Shown here piece by piece: positions 1 to 7,111 of a stretch of 14,246 bases of DNA. The notes below the pieces were generated by a model, which saw only the letters and a list, made by a program, of their open reading frames with translations, was not told the origin of the DNA and ran no database searches. Source of the stretch: Acidiferrobacteraceae bacterium (GTDB lineage Bacteria > Pseudomonadota > Gammaproteobacteria > Acidiferrobacterales > Acidiferrobacteraceae); contig DAHWKH010000001.1 in NCBI GenBank assembly GCA_027343725.1, positions 1-14,246 of the forward strand. The letters run 5' to 3'. A program made the translations under genes and the position numbers. Numbering within the stretch: position 1 is the first letter of the stretch; each line of letters starts with the position of its first letter.

Positions 1-556
1 ACGAGTAGGCGTCGTAGAGGCGGCTCAAGAGCCGCGAATGCGGTTTCGAGAATTCGAGCACGAGGCACCGGCCGCCGGGCTTCAGGACCCGCCAAAAGGA
101 CGCGAGCGCCCGGTCCTTGTGGGTGACGTTCCGGAGCCCAAAGCCGATCGTGACGAGATCGAAGGCGTTGTCGGGAAACGGCAGGCGCTCGGCGTCGGCC
201 TGCACCGCCGTGACCGACTCGCTGCCGCTATCGATCAGCCGATCACGGCCGAGCCCGAGCATCGCGCCGTTGATGTCGCTTGCGACCACGAGCCCCTGGT
301 GGCCTACGCGCGCGGCCAACGCCCGCGAGAGGTCCCCGGTCCCGGCCGCGACGTCGAGCACACGCTCGCCCGGCCGCGCGCCGGCGACCTGGATCGCGAA
401 GGCCTTCCAGATCCGGTGCAAGCCGCCGGACATCAAGTCGTTCATCAGGTCATAACGGGTCGCCACCGAGTCGAAGACCTGGCCGACGAGCTGGGTTTTT
501 TCCGGCTCACTGACCTCCCGATAACCAAAATGCGTCGTTTGTGGGTTGTCGCTCAT
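1..556 (-). CDS. ubiE: Ubiquinone/menaquinone biosynthesis C-methyltransferase UbiE (3' end cut by window edge)
   Basis: SAM-dependent C-methyltransferase of ubiquinone (and, where present, menaquinone) synthesis; it acts on the benzoquinol ring at the inner membrane. Translating the minus strand from the ATG at 556 gives 185 uninterrupted residues. UbiE signature 1 is visible around residues 35-51 (YDLMNDLMSGGLHRIWK). The SAM-binding glycine motif lies at 67-76 (LDVAAGTGDL). The second signature, RVLKPGG followed by LEFSKP, is at 156-172. E. coli UbiE has 251 residues, so about 65 C-terminal residues lie outside the window. The ATG overlaps the stop of the upstream DUF971 gene as ATGA, so the two are probably translationally coupled. 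Identification is firm; whether it also serves menaquinone cannot be told from sequence. Confidence 0.95.
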   Translation of the reverse strand, partial: MSDNPQTTHFGYREVSEPEKTQLVGQVFDSVATRYDLMNDLMSGGLHRIWKAFAIQVAGARPGERVLDVAAGTGDLSRALAARVGHQGLVVASDINGAMLGLGRDRLIDSGSESVTAVQADAERLPFPDNAFDLVTIGFGLRNVTHKDRALASFWRVLKPGGRCLVLEFSKPHSRLLSRLYDAYS

Positions 557-921
557 GCCGATCCCCGCGGGTGTCCCGCCTCTTGTAAGCGCGTCAGATA
601 CTCCCGCCACAGGCTGTCCTGGTTGATGCCCAGGTTGTAGAGCAGGTCCCAGGAATAAATGCCGGTATCGTGGCCGTCATCGAAACGCAGCAGCACCGTG
701 TAGGTCCCGACCGGCTCGATGCCCACGATGTTGACGGTCTCCTTGCCGAGTTGTAAAACCTCCTGTCCGGGCCCATGTCCGCGCACCTCCGCCGAGGGGG
801 AGTAGACCCGCAGATACTCCGCCGGAAACGTGAAGCGGCTTCCGTCGGCGAAGGTCACCTCCAGGATGCGGGATTTCTGGTGCAGTTTGATATCGGTCGG
901 CCGTATCGGTTGTTTTTTCAT
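553..921 (-). CDS. DUF971 domain protein (gamma-butyrobetaine hydroxylase N-terminal-like)
   Basis: A 122-aa single-domain DUF971 protein. The family signature is clear: PTDIKLHQKSRILEVTFADG near the N-terminus, then EYLRVYSPSAEVRGHG, then DDGHDTGIYSWDLLY near the end. The domain is known as the N-terminal part of gamma-butyrobetaine hydroxylase and as an extension on some Mrp/ApbC Fe-S scaffold proteins. The free-standing form, often next to ubiE in beta- and gammaproteobacteria, has no settled function. I chose the ATG at 921 because AGGAGG lies upstream (933-938, an 11-base gap, slightly long) and family members start just before this PT-I-LH motif. An in-frame ATG at 960 lacks a Shine-Dalgarno sequence and would lie inside the phoB Pho box. 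The stop overlaps the ubiE start by 4 bases (ATGA). Confidence 0.9.
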   Translation of the reverse strand: MKKQPIRPTDIKLHQKSRILEVTFADGSRFTFPAEYLRVYSPSAEVRGHGPGQEVLQLGKETVNIVGIEPVGTYTVLLRFDDGHDTGIYSWDLLYNLGINQDSLWREYLTRLQEAGHPRGSA

Positions 922-953
922 GCGCCGAAGGACCTCCTCGCGCACCGTTGCCG

Positions 954-987
954 CTGACATAAAAGCGTCATAGTGTGCGTGTTGAAT
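954..987 (+). promoter_or_regulatory. Pho box and -10 element in front of phoB
   Basis: CTGACAT (954-960), AAAA (961-964) and GCGTCAT (965-971) fit the 7-4-7 Pho box plan, whose consensus is two CTGTCAT-like repeats 11 bp apart (6/7 and 5/7 matches). Ten bases later TTGAAT (982-987) matches TATAAT at 4 of 6 positions. That is the spacing expected when PhoB replaces the -35 element. It implies autoregulation of phoBR, as in E. coli. The box lies 33 bp upstream of the divergent DUF971 start, so PhoB could also affect that promoter. No footprint or transcript data are available here. Confidence 0.65.
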
Positions 988-1006
988 GGGCGACAGGGAG
1001 GACATG

Positions 1007-1699
1007 ATGCCTGGAAAGATCCTTGTTGTCGACGACGAGCCGGCCATTCGCGCCCTGGTCCGGTTCGCTTTGAAACAGGCGGACCTCGACTGCCGGGAGG
1101 CGGGCGACAGCGTGGAGGCCCAGGCCCTGATCCTGGCCGATCCGCCCGACCTGATCCTGCTCGATTGGATGCTCCCCGGGGTCAGCGGGGTCGATTACGC
1201 CCGGCGCCTCAGGCGCGAGCGCTTGACCCAGTCCATTCCTGTTATCATGTTGACCGCCCGTTCCGATGAGGAGGACAAGGTGCGCGGCCTCAATACCGGC
1301 GCCGATGATTTCATCACCAAACCGTTCTCGCCGCGCGAGCTCGTGGCACGCGTGAAGGCCGTGTTGCGCCGGGTCGCGCCGCTGTCCGCGGACGAAGCCG
1401 TGACGATCGGGGGCTTGGTGTTGGATCCGACGACCCACAGGGTGTCGGCCGGCGCCGAACCCATCACCCTCGGCCCGACCGAGTTCCGCCTGCTGCACTT
1501 TTTCATGACCCATGCCGAACGCGTTCACACCCGCGGGCGGGTGTTGGACGGGGTGTGGGGCAACAGCGCCTATGTCGACGAGCGCACGGTGGACGTCCAC
1601 ATCCGGCGGCTGCGCAAGGCCCTGACCGCGAGCGGGCTCGACCGTTACGTGCAGACGGTGCGCGGCGTCGGCTATCGATTCTCGGCCAAAGAGGATTAG
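1007..1699 (+). CDS. phoB: Phosphate regulon response regulator PhoB
   Basis: DNA-binding response regulator of phosphate starvation, 230 aa (E. coli PhoB has 229). The receiver domain spans about residues 1-120, with acidic residues D9/D10, phospho-acceptor D53 in LLLDWMLPG, T83 and K105 (TKPFSP); the numbering matches E. coli. The OmpR-type winged helix follows at about 130-227, including LGPTEFRLLHFFMTH, the recognition region DERTVDVHIRRLRKAL and the C-terminal TVRGVGYRFS. I chose the ATG at 1007 because GGAGG at 997-1001 sits 5 bases upstream and the protein then begins MPGKILVVDDE like its relatives. An adjacent ATG at 1004 is too close to that site, and an ATG at 986 would add seven residues. 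phoR follows after one base, so the pair is one operon, driven by the Pho box at 954-971. Confidence 0.97.
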   Translation: MPGKILVVDDEPAIRALVRFALKQADLDCREAGDSVEAQALILADPPDLILLDWMLPGVSGVDYARRLRRERLTQSIPVIMLTARSDEEDKVRGLNTGADDFITKPFSPRELVARVKAVLRRVAPLSADEAVTIGGLVLDPTTHRVSAGAEPITLGPTEFRLLHFFMTHAERVHTRGRVLDGVWGNSAYVDERTVDVHIRRLRKALTASGLDRYVQTVRGVGYRFSAKED

Positions 1700-1700
1700 A

Positions 1701-3020
1701 GTGCCCCCGGGTCTTCGCCAGGAACTCTCGCGGCTTGTGTTCTGGGGGCTTCTGGGGATCGCGGCCGGCGCGGCCGAGGGCCGCCCGTTCGCGGGGTTTG
1801 CGGCAGCGCTCCTGTTCGCGGCCCTCCTCCAAATCCTGCGGCTCTCCCGCCTCACCCGGTGGCTCGGCCGGCGCACGGAGGCGCCGATCCCCGAGCTCGG
1901 CGGCCTCTTGGACGAGGCGATTCGCGAGGTCCACGCCACGGATCGCGCAAGCGAGCGTCACAAGGAACACATCGCCGGGCTCTTCGAGCGCTTGCAGGCG
2001 GCGGCGAGCGCCATGCCCGACGCCATGGTGGTCTTGTCGCAGCGGCACGTGATCGAGTGGGCCAACGCCCCCGCCGAGCGCCTGCTCGGCCTGAATCCCC
2101 GCGACGTGGGTTCGCGCATCGTGCACCTCATTCGCGACCCGGCGCTGAGCGCCTATCTCGAGGCGGGCGATTACCGCGAGCCGCTGGTGCTGAAGGGCTC
2201 GGTGGAACCCCACGTGGTGGCGGTGCAGATCATCCCCTTCGGCGCAAGCCAGCGGCTTATCATCGGCCGCGATATCACCCACTTCACGAAGCTCGAGGAC
2301 ATGCGCAGCCATTTCGTGGCGGATGTCTCCCACGAGTTGCGCACGCCGCTCACGGTCCTGCGCGGGTTCCTCGAAACCTTCAAGGACACGATCCCGGGCG
2401 CGGATACCGAGCTCGCCGGCCACCTCGCCTTGATGGATGACCAGGTCGCGCGCATGGGGCGCCTGGTCGACGACCTCCTGGCGTTGTCGCGCCTCGAGAC
2501 CACGCCCGCGCACCGCCACGAGGAACGCGTGGATGTCGCGCGTTTGTGCGCCAACCTGCAGAACGTGGCCGGGGCCTTGAGCGGCGAGCGCGCGCATCGC
2601 ATCACGGTGGAGGCCGCCCCGGCCTTGCTCATCGGCAACGAGGAGGAGCTCCGCAGCGCCTTCACGAACCTCGTCCACAATGCCATTCGCCATACCCCGC
2701 CGGGCGGCGCCATCCGCCTCCTGTGGCGTGCCGATGCCCAGGGCGGGCGTTTCACGGTCGAGGACACCGGCGAGGGCATCCCCGCGCATCACCTGCCTTT
2801 CCTGACGGAACGGTTTTATCGCGTGGACAGCGGGCGCTCGCGCGCGAGCGGGGGCACGGGCCTCGGGTTGTCGATCGTCGCGCAGGTCCTCATGCGCCAC
2901 AACGCGCGCCTCACCATCGACAGCGTCCCCGGCCAAGGCAGCCGTTTCACCTGCGTATTCCCGCCGAGCCGGGTCACGGTCCGCGCGGTGTCTTCGCTGC
3001 CCCCCGCGGGCACGGTATAA
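1701..3020 (+). CDS. phoR: Phosphate regulon sensor histidine kinase PhoR
   Basis: Membrane histidine kinase that phosphorylates PhoB under phosphate limitation and, with PhoU/Pst, dephosphorylates it in plenty; 439 aa, close to E. coli PhoR (431). Two short hydrophobic segments (about 11-26 and 31-47) without a large periplasmic loop are typical of PhoR. A charged linker and a PAS domain (about 97-195, including MPDAMVVL and WANAPAERLLG) follow. The H box DVSHELRTPL carries H211. The N box has N323/N327, G1 is DTGEGI (355-360) and G2 is GGTGLGL (384-390), so it looks catalytically intact. The start is GTG, one base after the phoB stop, in keeping with translational coupling. The stop codon TAA lies inside a TATAAT that may serve the next gene. 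Confidence 0.97.
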   Translation: MPPGLRQELSRLVFWGLLGIAAGAAEGRPFAGFAAALLFAALLQILRLSRLTRWLGRRTEAPIPELGGLLDEAIREVHATDRASERHKEHIAGLFERLQAAASAMPDAMVVLSQRHVIEWANAPAERLLGLNPRDVGSRIVHLIRDPALSAYLEAGDYREPLVLKGSVEPHVVAVQIIPFGASQRLIIGRDITHFTKLEDMRSHFVADVSHELRTPLTVLRGFLETFKDTIPGADTELAGHLALMDDQVARMGRLVDDLLALSRLETTPAHRHEERVDVARLCANLQNVAGALSGERAHRITVEAAPALLIGNEEELRSAFTNLVHNAIRHTPPGGAIRLLWRADAQGGRFTVEDTGEGIPAHHLPFLTERFYRVDSGRSRASGGTGLGLSIVAQVLMRHNARLTIDSVPGQGSRFTCVFPPSRVTVRAVSSLPPAGTV

Positions 3021-3021
3021 T
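3016..3021 (+). promoter_or_regulatory. Possible -10 element for the MscS-like gene
   Basis: A perfect TATAAT overlaps the phoR stop, 25 bases before the next start codon. The hexamer 17 bp upstream (TTCGCT, 2993-2998) is a poor -35, so the call rests on the -10 alone. It could let the downstream genes be expressed apart from phoBR. Confidence 0.35.
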
Positions 3022-3045
3022 GCCGCCCTTTTTGGAGACCGCGGC

Positions 3046-3642
3046 GTGCCTGTCTCTCCCCATCATCTGCTCGTGAACCTTTGGAAGCCCGTCCTGGTCC
3101 TCGGCGGGGGGCTCGTGTTCTTGAACTACGTGAAGCGCGGTCTGTTCCGAAGTCTCGCCTTTGTGCAGCGGCGCGCGGCCCTTTCGGTGGGCAGCGTCCA
3201 TGCCATCGGGCGCTTTGCCACCGTCACCCTCTACGTCCTCCTGGTGCTCATCGCCTTGCGCATGGCTGGTTTCCAGGTCACCGGGATCCTCGACACCTTC
3301 GCGGGCTTCCTCGCGGTCCTGGGCGTCGGCATGGTGGCCGTGTGGACGATGCTCAGCAACATCACCGCCACTTTTTTGATGTTGATCTGGAAGCCCTACG
3401 AATTGGGCCAGTGCATCGAGATTCTCCCGGACGGCATCAAGGGCAAGGTCCTCGACAGCAATCTCATGTTCACGGAGATCGAGGAACAGCAGGGTACGAG
3501 CGTACTCGTGCCCAACAATCTGTTCTTCCAGCGCTACGTGCGCCGCGCCCCGCTGCCCGTCGAGGCGACGGTGCTGTTGTCGGCGCAATTGCGCGCGGGG
3601 CTTGCCGCGCGCGAGGAGACGCACCGCCCGGCGGCCCGCTAA
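3046..3642 (+). CDS. Short MscS-family mechanosensitive channel protein
   Basis: Small inner-membrane protein (198 aa) of the MscS family, whose members open under membrane tension to release solutes during hypo-osmotic shock. Three hydrophobic segments are visible at about 12-27, 56-74 and 82-113. The third matches the pore helix TM3 and its exit (AGFLAVLGVGMVAVWTML, then SNITATFLMLIWKPYELGQ). The beta domain follows, with KGKVLDSNLMFTEI and VPNNLFFQRYVRR. The large alpha/beta C-terminal cage of E. coli MscS (286 aa) is almost entirely missing; the protein ends soon after the beta domain in an Arg/Ala-rich tail. Similar short members are known. The start is GTG at 3046, with GGAG at 3033-3036 nine bases upstream; no better ATG precedes the first helix. 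It lies 25 bp after phoR on the same strand, so it may be read from the pho promoter or from the TATAAT at 3016. Confidence 0.85.
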   Translation: MPVSPHHLLVNLWKPVLVLGGGLVFLNYVKRGLFRSLAFVQRRAALSVGSVHAIGRFATVTLYVLLVLIALRMAGFQVTGILDTFAGFLAVLGVGMVAVWTMLSNITATFLMLIWKPYELGQCIEILPDGIKGKVLDSNLMFTEIEEQQGTSVLVPNNLFFQRYVRRAPLPVEATVLLSAQLRAGLAAREETHRPAAR

Positions 3643-3752
3643 GGCCCATTTCGTCGGGGGCTTGGAACCTCGGCCGCGCGCCACTGTCGGACGGCCTCGA
3701 GGGCGAAAGGAGCCACCTCGGCCCTCGGCAACCCTGGATAAGGAGGTCCTTC

Positions 3753-4490
3753 GTGTCTGATAAAGCCCGCCGCCTGGTCTTGCCGGCCCTGCTGTCCTTG
3801 CCGGTGGTGGCGTGGGCGGCCACCGCAAAGCCACCGCACCATCACGCCTTCACCGCGCGGATCGGGTTCGGGTACGCGTCATCGACCGGCACCAGCAGCA
3901 GCCGCAACCTCAATACCCGCGACAGCGTGCGCTACCTGCGCCATCTGTGGCGTTACAGCGGCCGCCTGAACTACAACTACGCGACCGATGCCGCGGTCGT
4001 GAGCGAAGACCGGCTGACGATCAACCTGAAGGCCGAACGGTATTTCAGCAGCCAGAAGGAAAACTTCGGGCTGCTCGCGCTGCGTTACGACCGTAACCCG
4101 TTCGATGGCTACCGCCGTTATCAGGTCGAGTCCATCGGCATCGGCCATCGCCTCGTGAATCGGACCGACCTGCATGTCGATGTCGAGGGCGGGTTCGGTT
4201 TTCGCCAAAACTATTTTCTGACGGGGGGGTCGGCGAATGTGCCGGCCTTACGGGCCGGGCTCGACGTGAGCTGGCACATGTCGTCAAAGAGTCTGTTGAG
4301 CGAGCGGGTCGAGACGGTCGCGACCACCCAGGGCACCTTGTTCACGTCCGAGACGGGTCTGAGCGCGCCCATAGACCGGGGGCTCGCCCTCAAGATCTCG
4401 GAAAACGTGGATCATTACACAAGCCCCCCGCTCGGTTTCGCGCCGACCTCGACCTTCACGACCGTCGATCTTATCTATAACCTGGTCTAG
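3753..4490 (+). CDS. DUF481 family (YdiY-like) outer membrane beta-barrel protein
   Basis: Exported protein of 245 aa. A signal peptide occupies residues 1-23 (MSDKARR, then a Leu/Val-rich core, with cleavage near AWA-A). The rest is built of alternating beta-barrel strands: GFGYASSTGTSSSRNLNTRD, RLNYNYATDAAVVSEDRLTI, FGLLALRYDRNPFDGYRRYQ and GIGHRLVNRTDLHVDVEGGFGFR. The G-STSG-T-N start, FDGYRRY and the GIGHRLV/EGGFGFR pair fit DUF481, whose E. coli member YdiY (252 aa) is called salt-induced; the true function is unknown. The start is GTG at 3753, with a strong AGGAGGT at 3741-3747 five bases upstream; the reading frame stays open further upstream but without a comparable site. The neighbour after it begins 3 bases past the stop. 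The 110-bp gap before it shows no clear promoter. Confidence 0.75.
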   Translation: MSDKARRLVLPALLSLPVVAWAATAKPPHHHAFTARIGFGYASSTGTSSSRNLNTRDSVRYLRHLWRYSGRLNYNYATDAAVVSEDRLTINLKAERYFSSQKENFGLLALRYDRNPFDGYRRYQVESIGIGHRLVNRTDLHVDVEGGFGFRQNYFLTGGSANVPALRAGLDVSWHMSSKSLLSERVETVATTQGTLFTSETGLSAPIDRGLALKISENVDHYTSPPLGFAPTSTFTTVDLIYNLV

Positions 4491-4493
4491 TCC

Positions 4494-4817
4494 ATGTACA
4501 AACGGCGTGCGCGCATCGCATTCCAGTCGGCCCACGGGGCCCTGAGCGCGCGCGTCATCGCCTGCGTGAGAGAGACCGCGGGCGCGTGGATCGAGCCCCT
4601 CTCCTACCACCCGGATCTTTCCGATTACGACCTCCTCATCACCCTCGATCCCGACGGCCCGCCAGGAGCCTTGCCTGCGGGTGTGCGCCACAAGGCCTGG
4701 TGGCTCGACCCGCAAGCCCCGCGGGAGGCGATCGCCGCGGAAGTCGCAAGCCTCGTCGCCGGCATGCGACTTTTGGCGCGTCTCGACGGCACCAAGGCCC
4801 CGGGTACCGATGCCTGA
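4494..4817 (+). CDS. Small unrecognised protein, possibly a degenerate LMW phosphatase-like fold
   Basis: A 107-aa cytoplasmic-looking protein starting 3 bases after the DUF481 stop, so almost certainly co-transcribed. I do not recognise it outright. The pattern recalls low-molecular-weight phosphatase/arsenate reductase proteins: an opening beta strand then a loop with SAR (RIAFQSAHGALSAR), a later DYDLLITLDPDG and RHKAWWLDP like the V-ITL and HW-DP segments of that family, and a final helix. The catalytic Cys of the CX5R loop is absent: a Gln or Ser sits where it should be. If the resemblance holds, it would bind rather than hydrolyse phospho-ligands. It lies directly before a Pho box, between an outer membrane protein and a porin. 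The fold assignment is inference with modest support; the coding call is good. Confidence 0.6.
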   Translation: MYKRRARIAFQSAHGALSARVIACVRETAGAWIEPLSYHPDLSDYDLLITLDPDGPPGALPAGVRHKAWWLDPQAPREAIAAEVASLVAGMRLLARLDGTKAPGTDA

Positions 4818-4820
4818 AGG

Positions 4821-4854
4821 TTGTCATCATCCTGTCATATGACAGCCCTAGCAT
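4821..4854 (+). promoter_or_regulatory. Pho box and -10 element in front of the porin gene
   Basis: TTGTCAT (4821-4827), CATC (4828-4831) and CTGTCAT (4832-4838) make a near-consensus Pho box: two 7-base repeats at an 11-bp pitch, matching 6/7 and 7/7. Ten bases further, TAGCAT (4849-4854) can serve as -10, the same geometry as at phoB. The second repeat is also half of the palindrome CTGTCATATGACAG (4832-4845). Another inverted half-site, ATGACAG, lies at 4907-4913 just before the porin ribosome site. This strongly suggests PhoB activation of the porin, and perhaps of pstB-phoU by read-through. Confidence 0.8.
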
Positions 4855-4923
4855 GCCCCCCAATCCGACACGGGTCGCGGCCGGTCCGCGGGTCCCGGCG
4901 GGGCACATGACAGGGGAGGGTTT

Positions 4924-6183
4924 ATGGGAAAACGCAGACTGGCGCCGCTTGGTGCCTTGTTGTTGTCGACGGCAATGACCGCAGCGCACGCCGGCCAAGG
5001 GTTTTTGACAGGCCTCAAGGTGAACGGCGATGCGCGCCTTTATGACTTCACGCGCCATTACACGGGCCCCGTTGCGGGCCAATCCGCGTTTTCGCTCGGC
5101 GGCGGCATCAATCTCATGAGCGGCTCGGTGTCCGGCTTCTCGTTCGGTGCCACCTTTTACACCGCCCACCCCCTGGGTCTCAACGCCCGCGATCACGCGC
5201 TCGTCGACGGCACGCTCGCCGGCTTTAACGACATCAACACCTTCGGCCAGGCCTTCGTCCAATACCACACCCGGCGGGTGTTGGTGCGCGCCGGCGACCA
5301 GCTGATCTCGACGCCGTGGATCAATGCCTCCGATTCGCGCATGATCCCCGCGACCTATCAGGGCCTTTTTGCCGCCGTGAAGCCCGTGAAAGGCCTGACG
5401 ATCGATGCCTTGCGGATCACGCGGTTCAAGAGCCGGACCTCGGACAACTTTTCGCAAACCGACCTATATAACGCCACGAGCACCTTCAATATCGGGGGCA
5501 CGAGCGTGCTTCCCGGCCGCACCGAGCCCGGGGCCGCGGCGGTCGGCGCCGATTACCAAAGGCATGCCTTCAAGGCCGCGGTGTGGGGCTATGACTTCTA
5601 CAACCTGGCCAAGATGGGGGACGCCCAGGTGGCCTACACCTTCCCCGTGCGGGGTTTCGTGCAACCCTTCATCGGCGGCCAGTACGTGCGCGAGACCGCG
5701 TCCGGCGCGCAGAACCTTGGTCCGGTCGATTCGACGGTCTATGGCGCGGTGGTCGGCGTCCGGCACCACAGCGACGAACTGAGCATCGGGTATGACAACA
5801 TCCCCGCCCATCCCGGGGCATTCGGCAACGGCGACGTGGTCTCGCCCTACACCACGGGCTATGCCACCGATCCTCTGTACACCACGTCCATGATTCAGGG
5901 CATGGTGGATCGGGAGACGAGCGGACACGCCTTCAAGGTATCCGCCACCACCTTCTTGTGGCGGCACCGGATCCGCCTGATCGCGAGCTTCGCGGACTAC
6001 TTCAACACCCTGACCCCGACCTATTCGTCGGCGCGCACCAACGAGACCGACCTCGATCTCACCTACTTCCTGGGCGGGGCCCTGAAGGGCCTGTCGCTGC
6101 GCGACCGACTCGGTATCGCCCACAACATTCCCGTGGTGCACCAGTTCATCTATAACCGGGTGATGGTGGAGTACGACTTCTGA
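4924..6183 (+). CDS. Outer membrane porin, OprD-like, predicted Pho regulon member
   Basis: A 419-aa outer membrane channel. The signal peptide is residues 1-23 (MGKRR, hydrophobic ALLLSTAMTA, cleavage after AHA). The mature part has many amphipathic beta strands and ends in phenylalanine (VMVEYDF), as barrel proteins do for insertion. The stretch VRAGDQLISTPWINASDSRMIP (residues about 121-142) and the C-terminal GGALKGLSLRDRLG followed by YNRVMVEYDF recall the OprD family (specific uptake of small, often anionic or amino-acid-like solutes). OprD members are usually about 420-440 aa. It is less like the phosphate porins OprP/OprO, but its Pho box suggests a role in phosphorus acquisition. The ATG at 4924 follows GGGGAGG at 4913-4919. 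pstB-phoU follow 140 bp on. Porin: confident; OprD subfamily: moderate; substrate: unknown. Confidence 0.8.
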   Translation: MGKRRLAPLGALLLSTAMTAAHAGQGFLTGLKVNGDARLYDFTRHYTGPVAGQSAFSLGGGINLMSGSVSGFSFGATFYTAHPLGLNARDHALVDGTLAGFNDINTFGQAFVQYHTRRVLVRAGDQLISTPWINASDSRMIPATYQGLFAAVKPVKGLTIDALRITRFKSRTSDNFSQTDLYNATSTFNIGGTSVLPGRTEPGAAAVGADYQRHAFKAAVWGYDFYNLAKMGDAQVAYTFPVRGFVQPFIGGQYVRETASGAQNLGPVDSTVYGAVVGVRHHSDELSIGYDNIPAHPGAFGNGDVVSPYTTGYATDPLYTTSMIQGMVDRETSGHAFKVSATTFLWRHRIRLIASFADYFNTLTPTYSSARTNETDLDLTYFLGGALKGLSLRDRLGIAHNIPVVHQFIYNRVMVEYDF

Positions 6184-6196
6184 GGCGCGTCCCCGC

Positions 6197-6218
6197 CCCG
6201 ACCCCTCCCGGGGCCGGG
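6197..6218 (+). terminator. GC-rich hairpin after the porin gene (weak terminator or attenuator)
   Basis: Left arm 6197-6205 and right arm 6210-6218 pair with eight G-C pairs and one A-C mismatch around a TCCC loop, starting 13 bases after the porin stop. There is no T-run behind it, so it is not a standard Rho-independent terminator. It might lower read-through from the porin into pstB or protect the mRNA end. Confidence 0.3.
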
Positions 6219-6252
6219 CGCGGGCCTCACCGGTCCTTTCCCGGGGGAGCTG

Positions 6253-6261
6253 TGGCATAAT
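6253..6261 (+). promoter_or_regulatory. Possible extended -10 promoter for pstB-phoU
   Basis: TGGCATAAT is an extended -10 motif (TG-n-CATAAT, 5 of 6 to TATAAT) placed 62 bases before the pstB start. I see no convincing -35, and no Pho box lies at the proper distance upstream. pstB-phoU may therefore have a PhoB-independent promoter besides read-through from the porin. Confidence 0.4.
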
Positions 6262-6323
6262 TCCCGTCGACTGATCGTCCCAAGACCTTAACGATTTCCC
6301 CGACGAGAGACACAGGCCTCCCT

Positions 6324-7094
6324 ATGGCACCGGCGCAGAACGGCATCAAGATCACGGTACGAGGACTGCATTTTTACTACGGTAAGGAGGCCGCGCTCCA
6401 CGATATCAACCTCGACATCGCGACCAATATGGTCACGGCGTTCATCGGTCCCTCGGGTTGCGGCAAGTCCACGCTCCTTCGGACCTTCAATCGCATGTAC
6501 GAGCTGTACGCCGATCAGCGGGCGACGGGCGAGATCTGGCTCGACGACCGGAACGTCCTGCTGCCGGGCGAGGACTTGTACCGCCTGCGCTCACGCATCG
6601 GCATGGTGTTCCAGAAACCGACGCCCTTCCCGATGTCCATTTACGAGAACGTCGCCTTCGGTATCCGCCTCTACGAGCGCCTGCCCAAGGCGGAGCTCGA
6701 TGACCGGGTCGAGGAGGCGCTCAGGCAGGTCGCCCTTTGGGACGAGGTCAGCGGCAAGCTCGGGCAGAGCGGCATGAGCCTCTCGGGAGGCCAGCAGCAG
6801 CGGCTTTGCATGGCGCGGGCGGTGGCCCTGAAGCCCGAGGTCCTCTTGTTGGACGAGCCGGCCTCGGCCCTGGACCCGATATCGACGCTGAAGATCGAGG
6901 AGCTGATTTACGAGTTGAAGCGCAGCTACACGATCGTCATCGTCACCCATAATATGCAACAAGCCGCGCGCGTTTCCGACTATACTGCCTTTATGTATCT
7001 TGGCCGCGTCGTGGAGTTCGACGATACCAACACGATGTTCACGAATCCGGCGACCAAGCAGACCGAGGATTACATTACCGGGCGTTACGGCTGA
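6324..7094 (+). CDS. pstB: Phosphate ABC transporter ATP-binding protein PstB
   Basis: ATPase subunit of the high-affinity phosphate importer PstSCAB, on the cytoplasmic face; 256 aa, as usual (E. coli 257). Walker A GPSGCGKST is at 42-50, the Q-loop (VFQKPTPFPMSIYENV) has Q97, the ABC signature LSGGQQQR is at 153-160, Walker B LLLDEP is at 174-179, and the H-loop THN has H209. RTFNRMYELY after Walker A and the QKPTPFPMSIY stretch are typical of PstB and separate it from other ABC ATPases. All catalytic residues are present. phoU follows 17 bases later, a common pair. What is odd is the absence of pstS, pstC and pstA: the gene upstream is a porin and, before that, a channel and a DUF481 protein. 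The permease must be encoded elsewhere if PstB is to work in transport. Confidence 0.97.
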   Translation: MAPAQNGIKITVRGLHFYYGKEAALHDINLDIATNMVTAFIGPSGCGKSTLLRTFNRMYELYADQRATGEIWLDDRNVLLPGEDLYRLRSRIGMVFQKPTPFPMSIYENVAFGIRLYERLPKAELDDRVEEALRQVALWDEVSGKLGQSGMSLSGGQQQRLCMARAVALKPEVLLLDEPASALDPISTLKIEELIYELKRSYTIVIVTHNMQQAARVSDYTAFMYLGRVVEFDDTNTMFTNPATKQTEDYITGRYG

Positions 7095-7111
7095 GCGACC
7101 CAGGAGATCCG

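Noticed and set aside
1503..2936. A 477-codon minus-strand open frame opposite phoR.
   Set aside because: Antisense shadow of phoR caused by high GC; no recognisable motif.
6263..6280. Two CGTC motifs 11 bp apart before pstB, considered as a degenerate Pho box.
   Set aside because: Only the GTC core is shared with CTGTCAT in each repeat, and the site lies downstream of the best -10 (6256-6261), the wrong side for activation.
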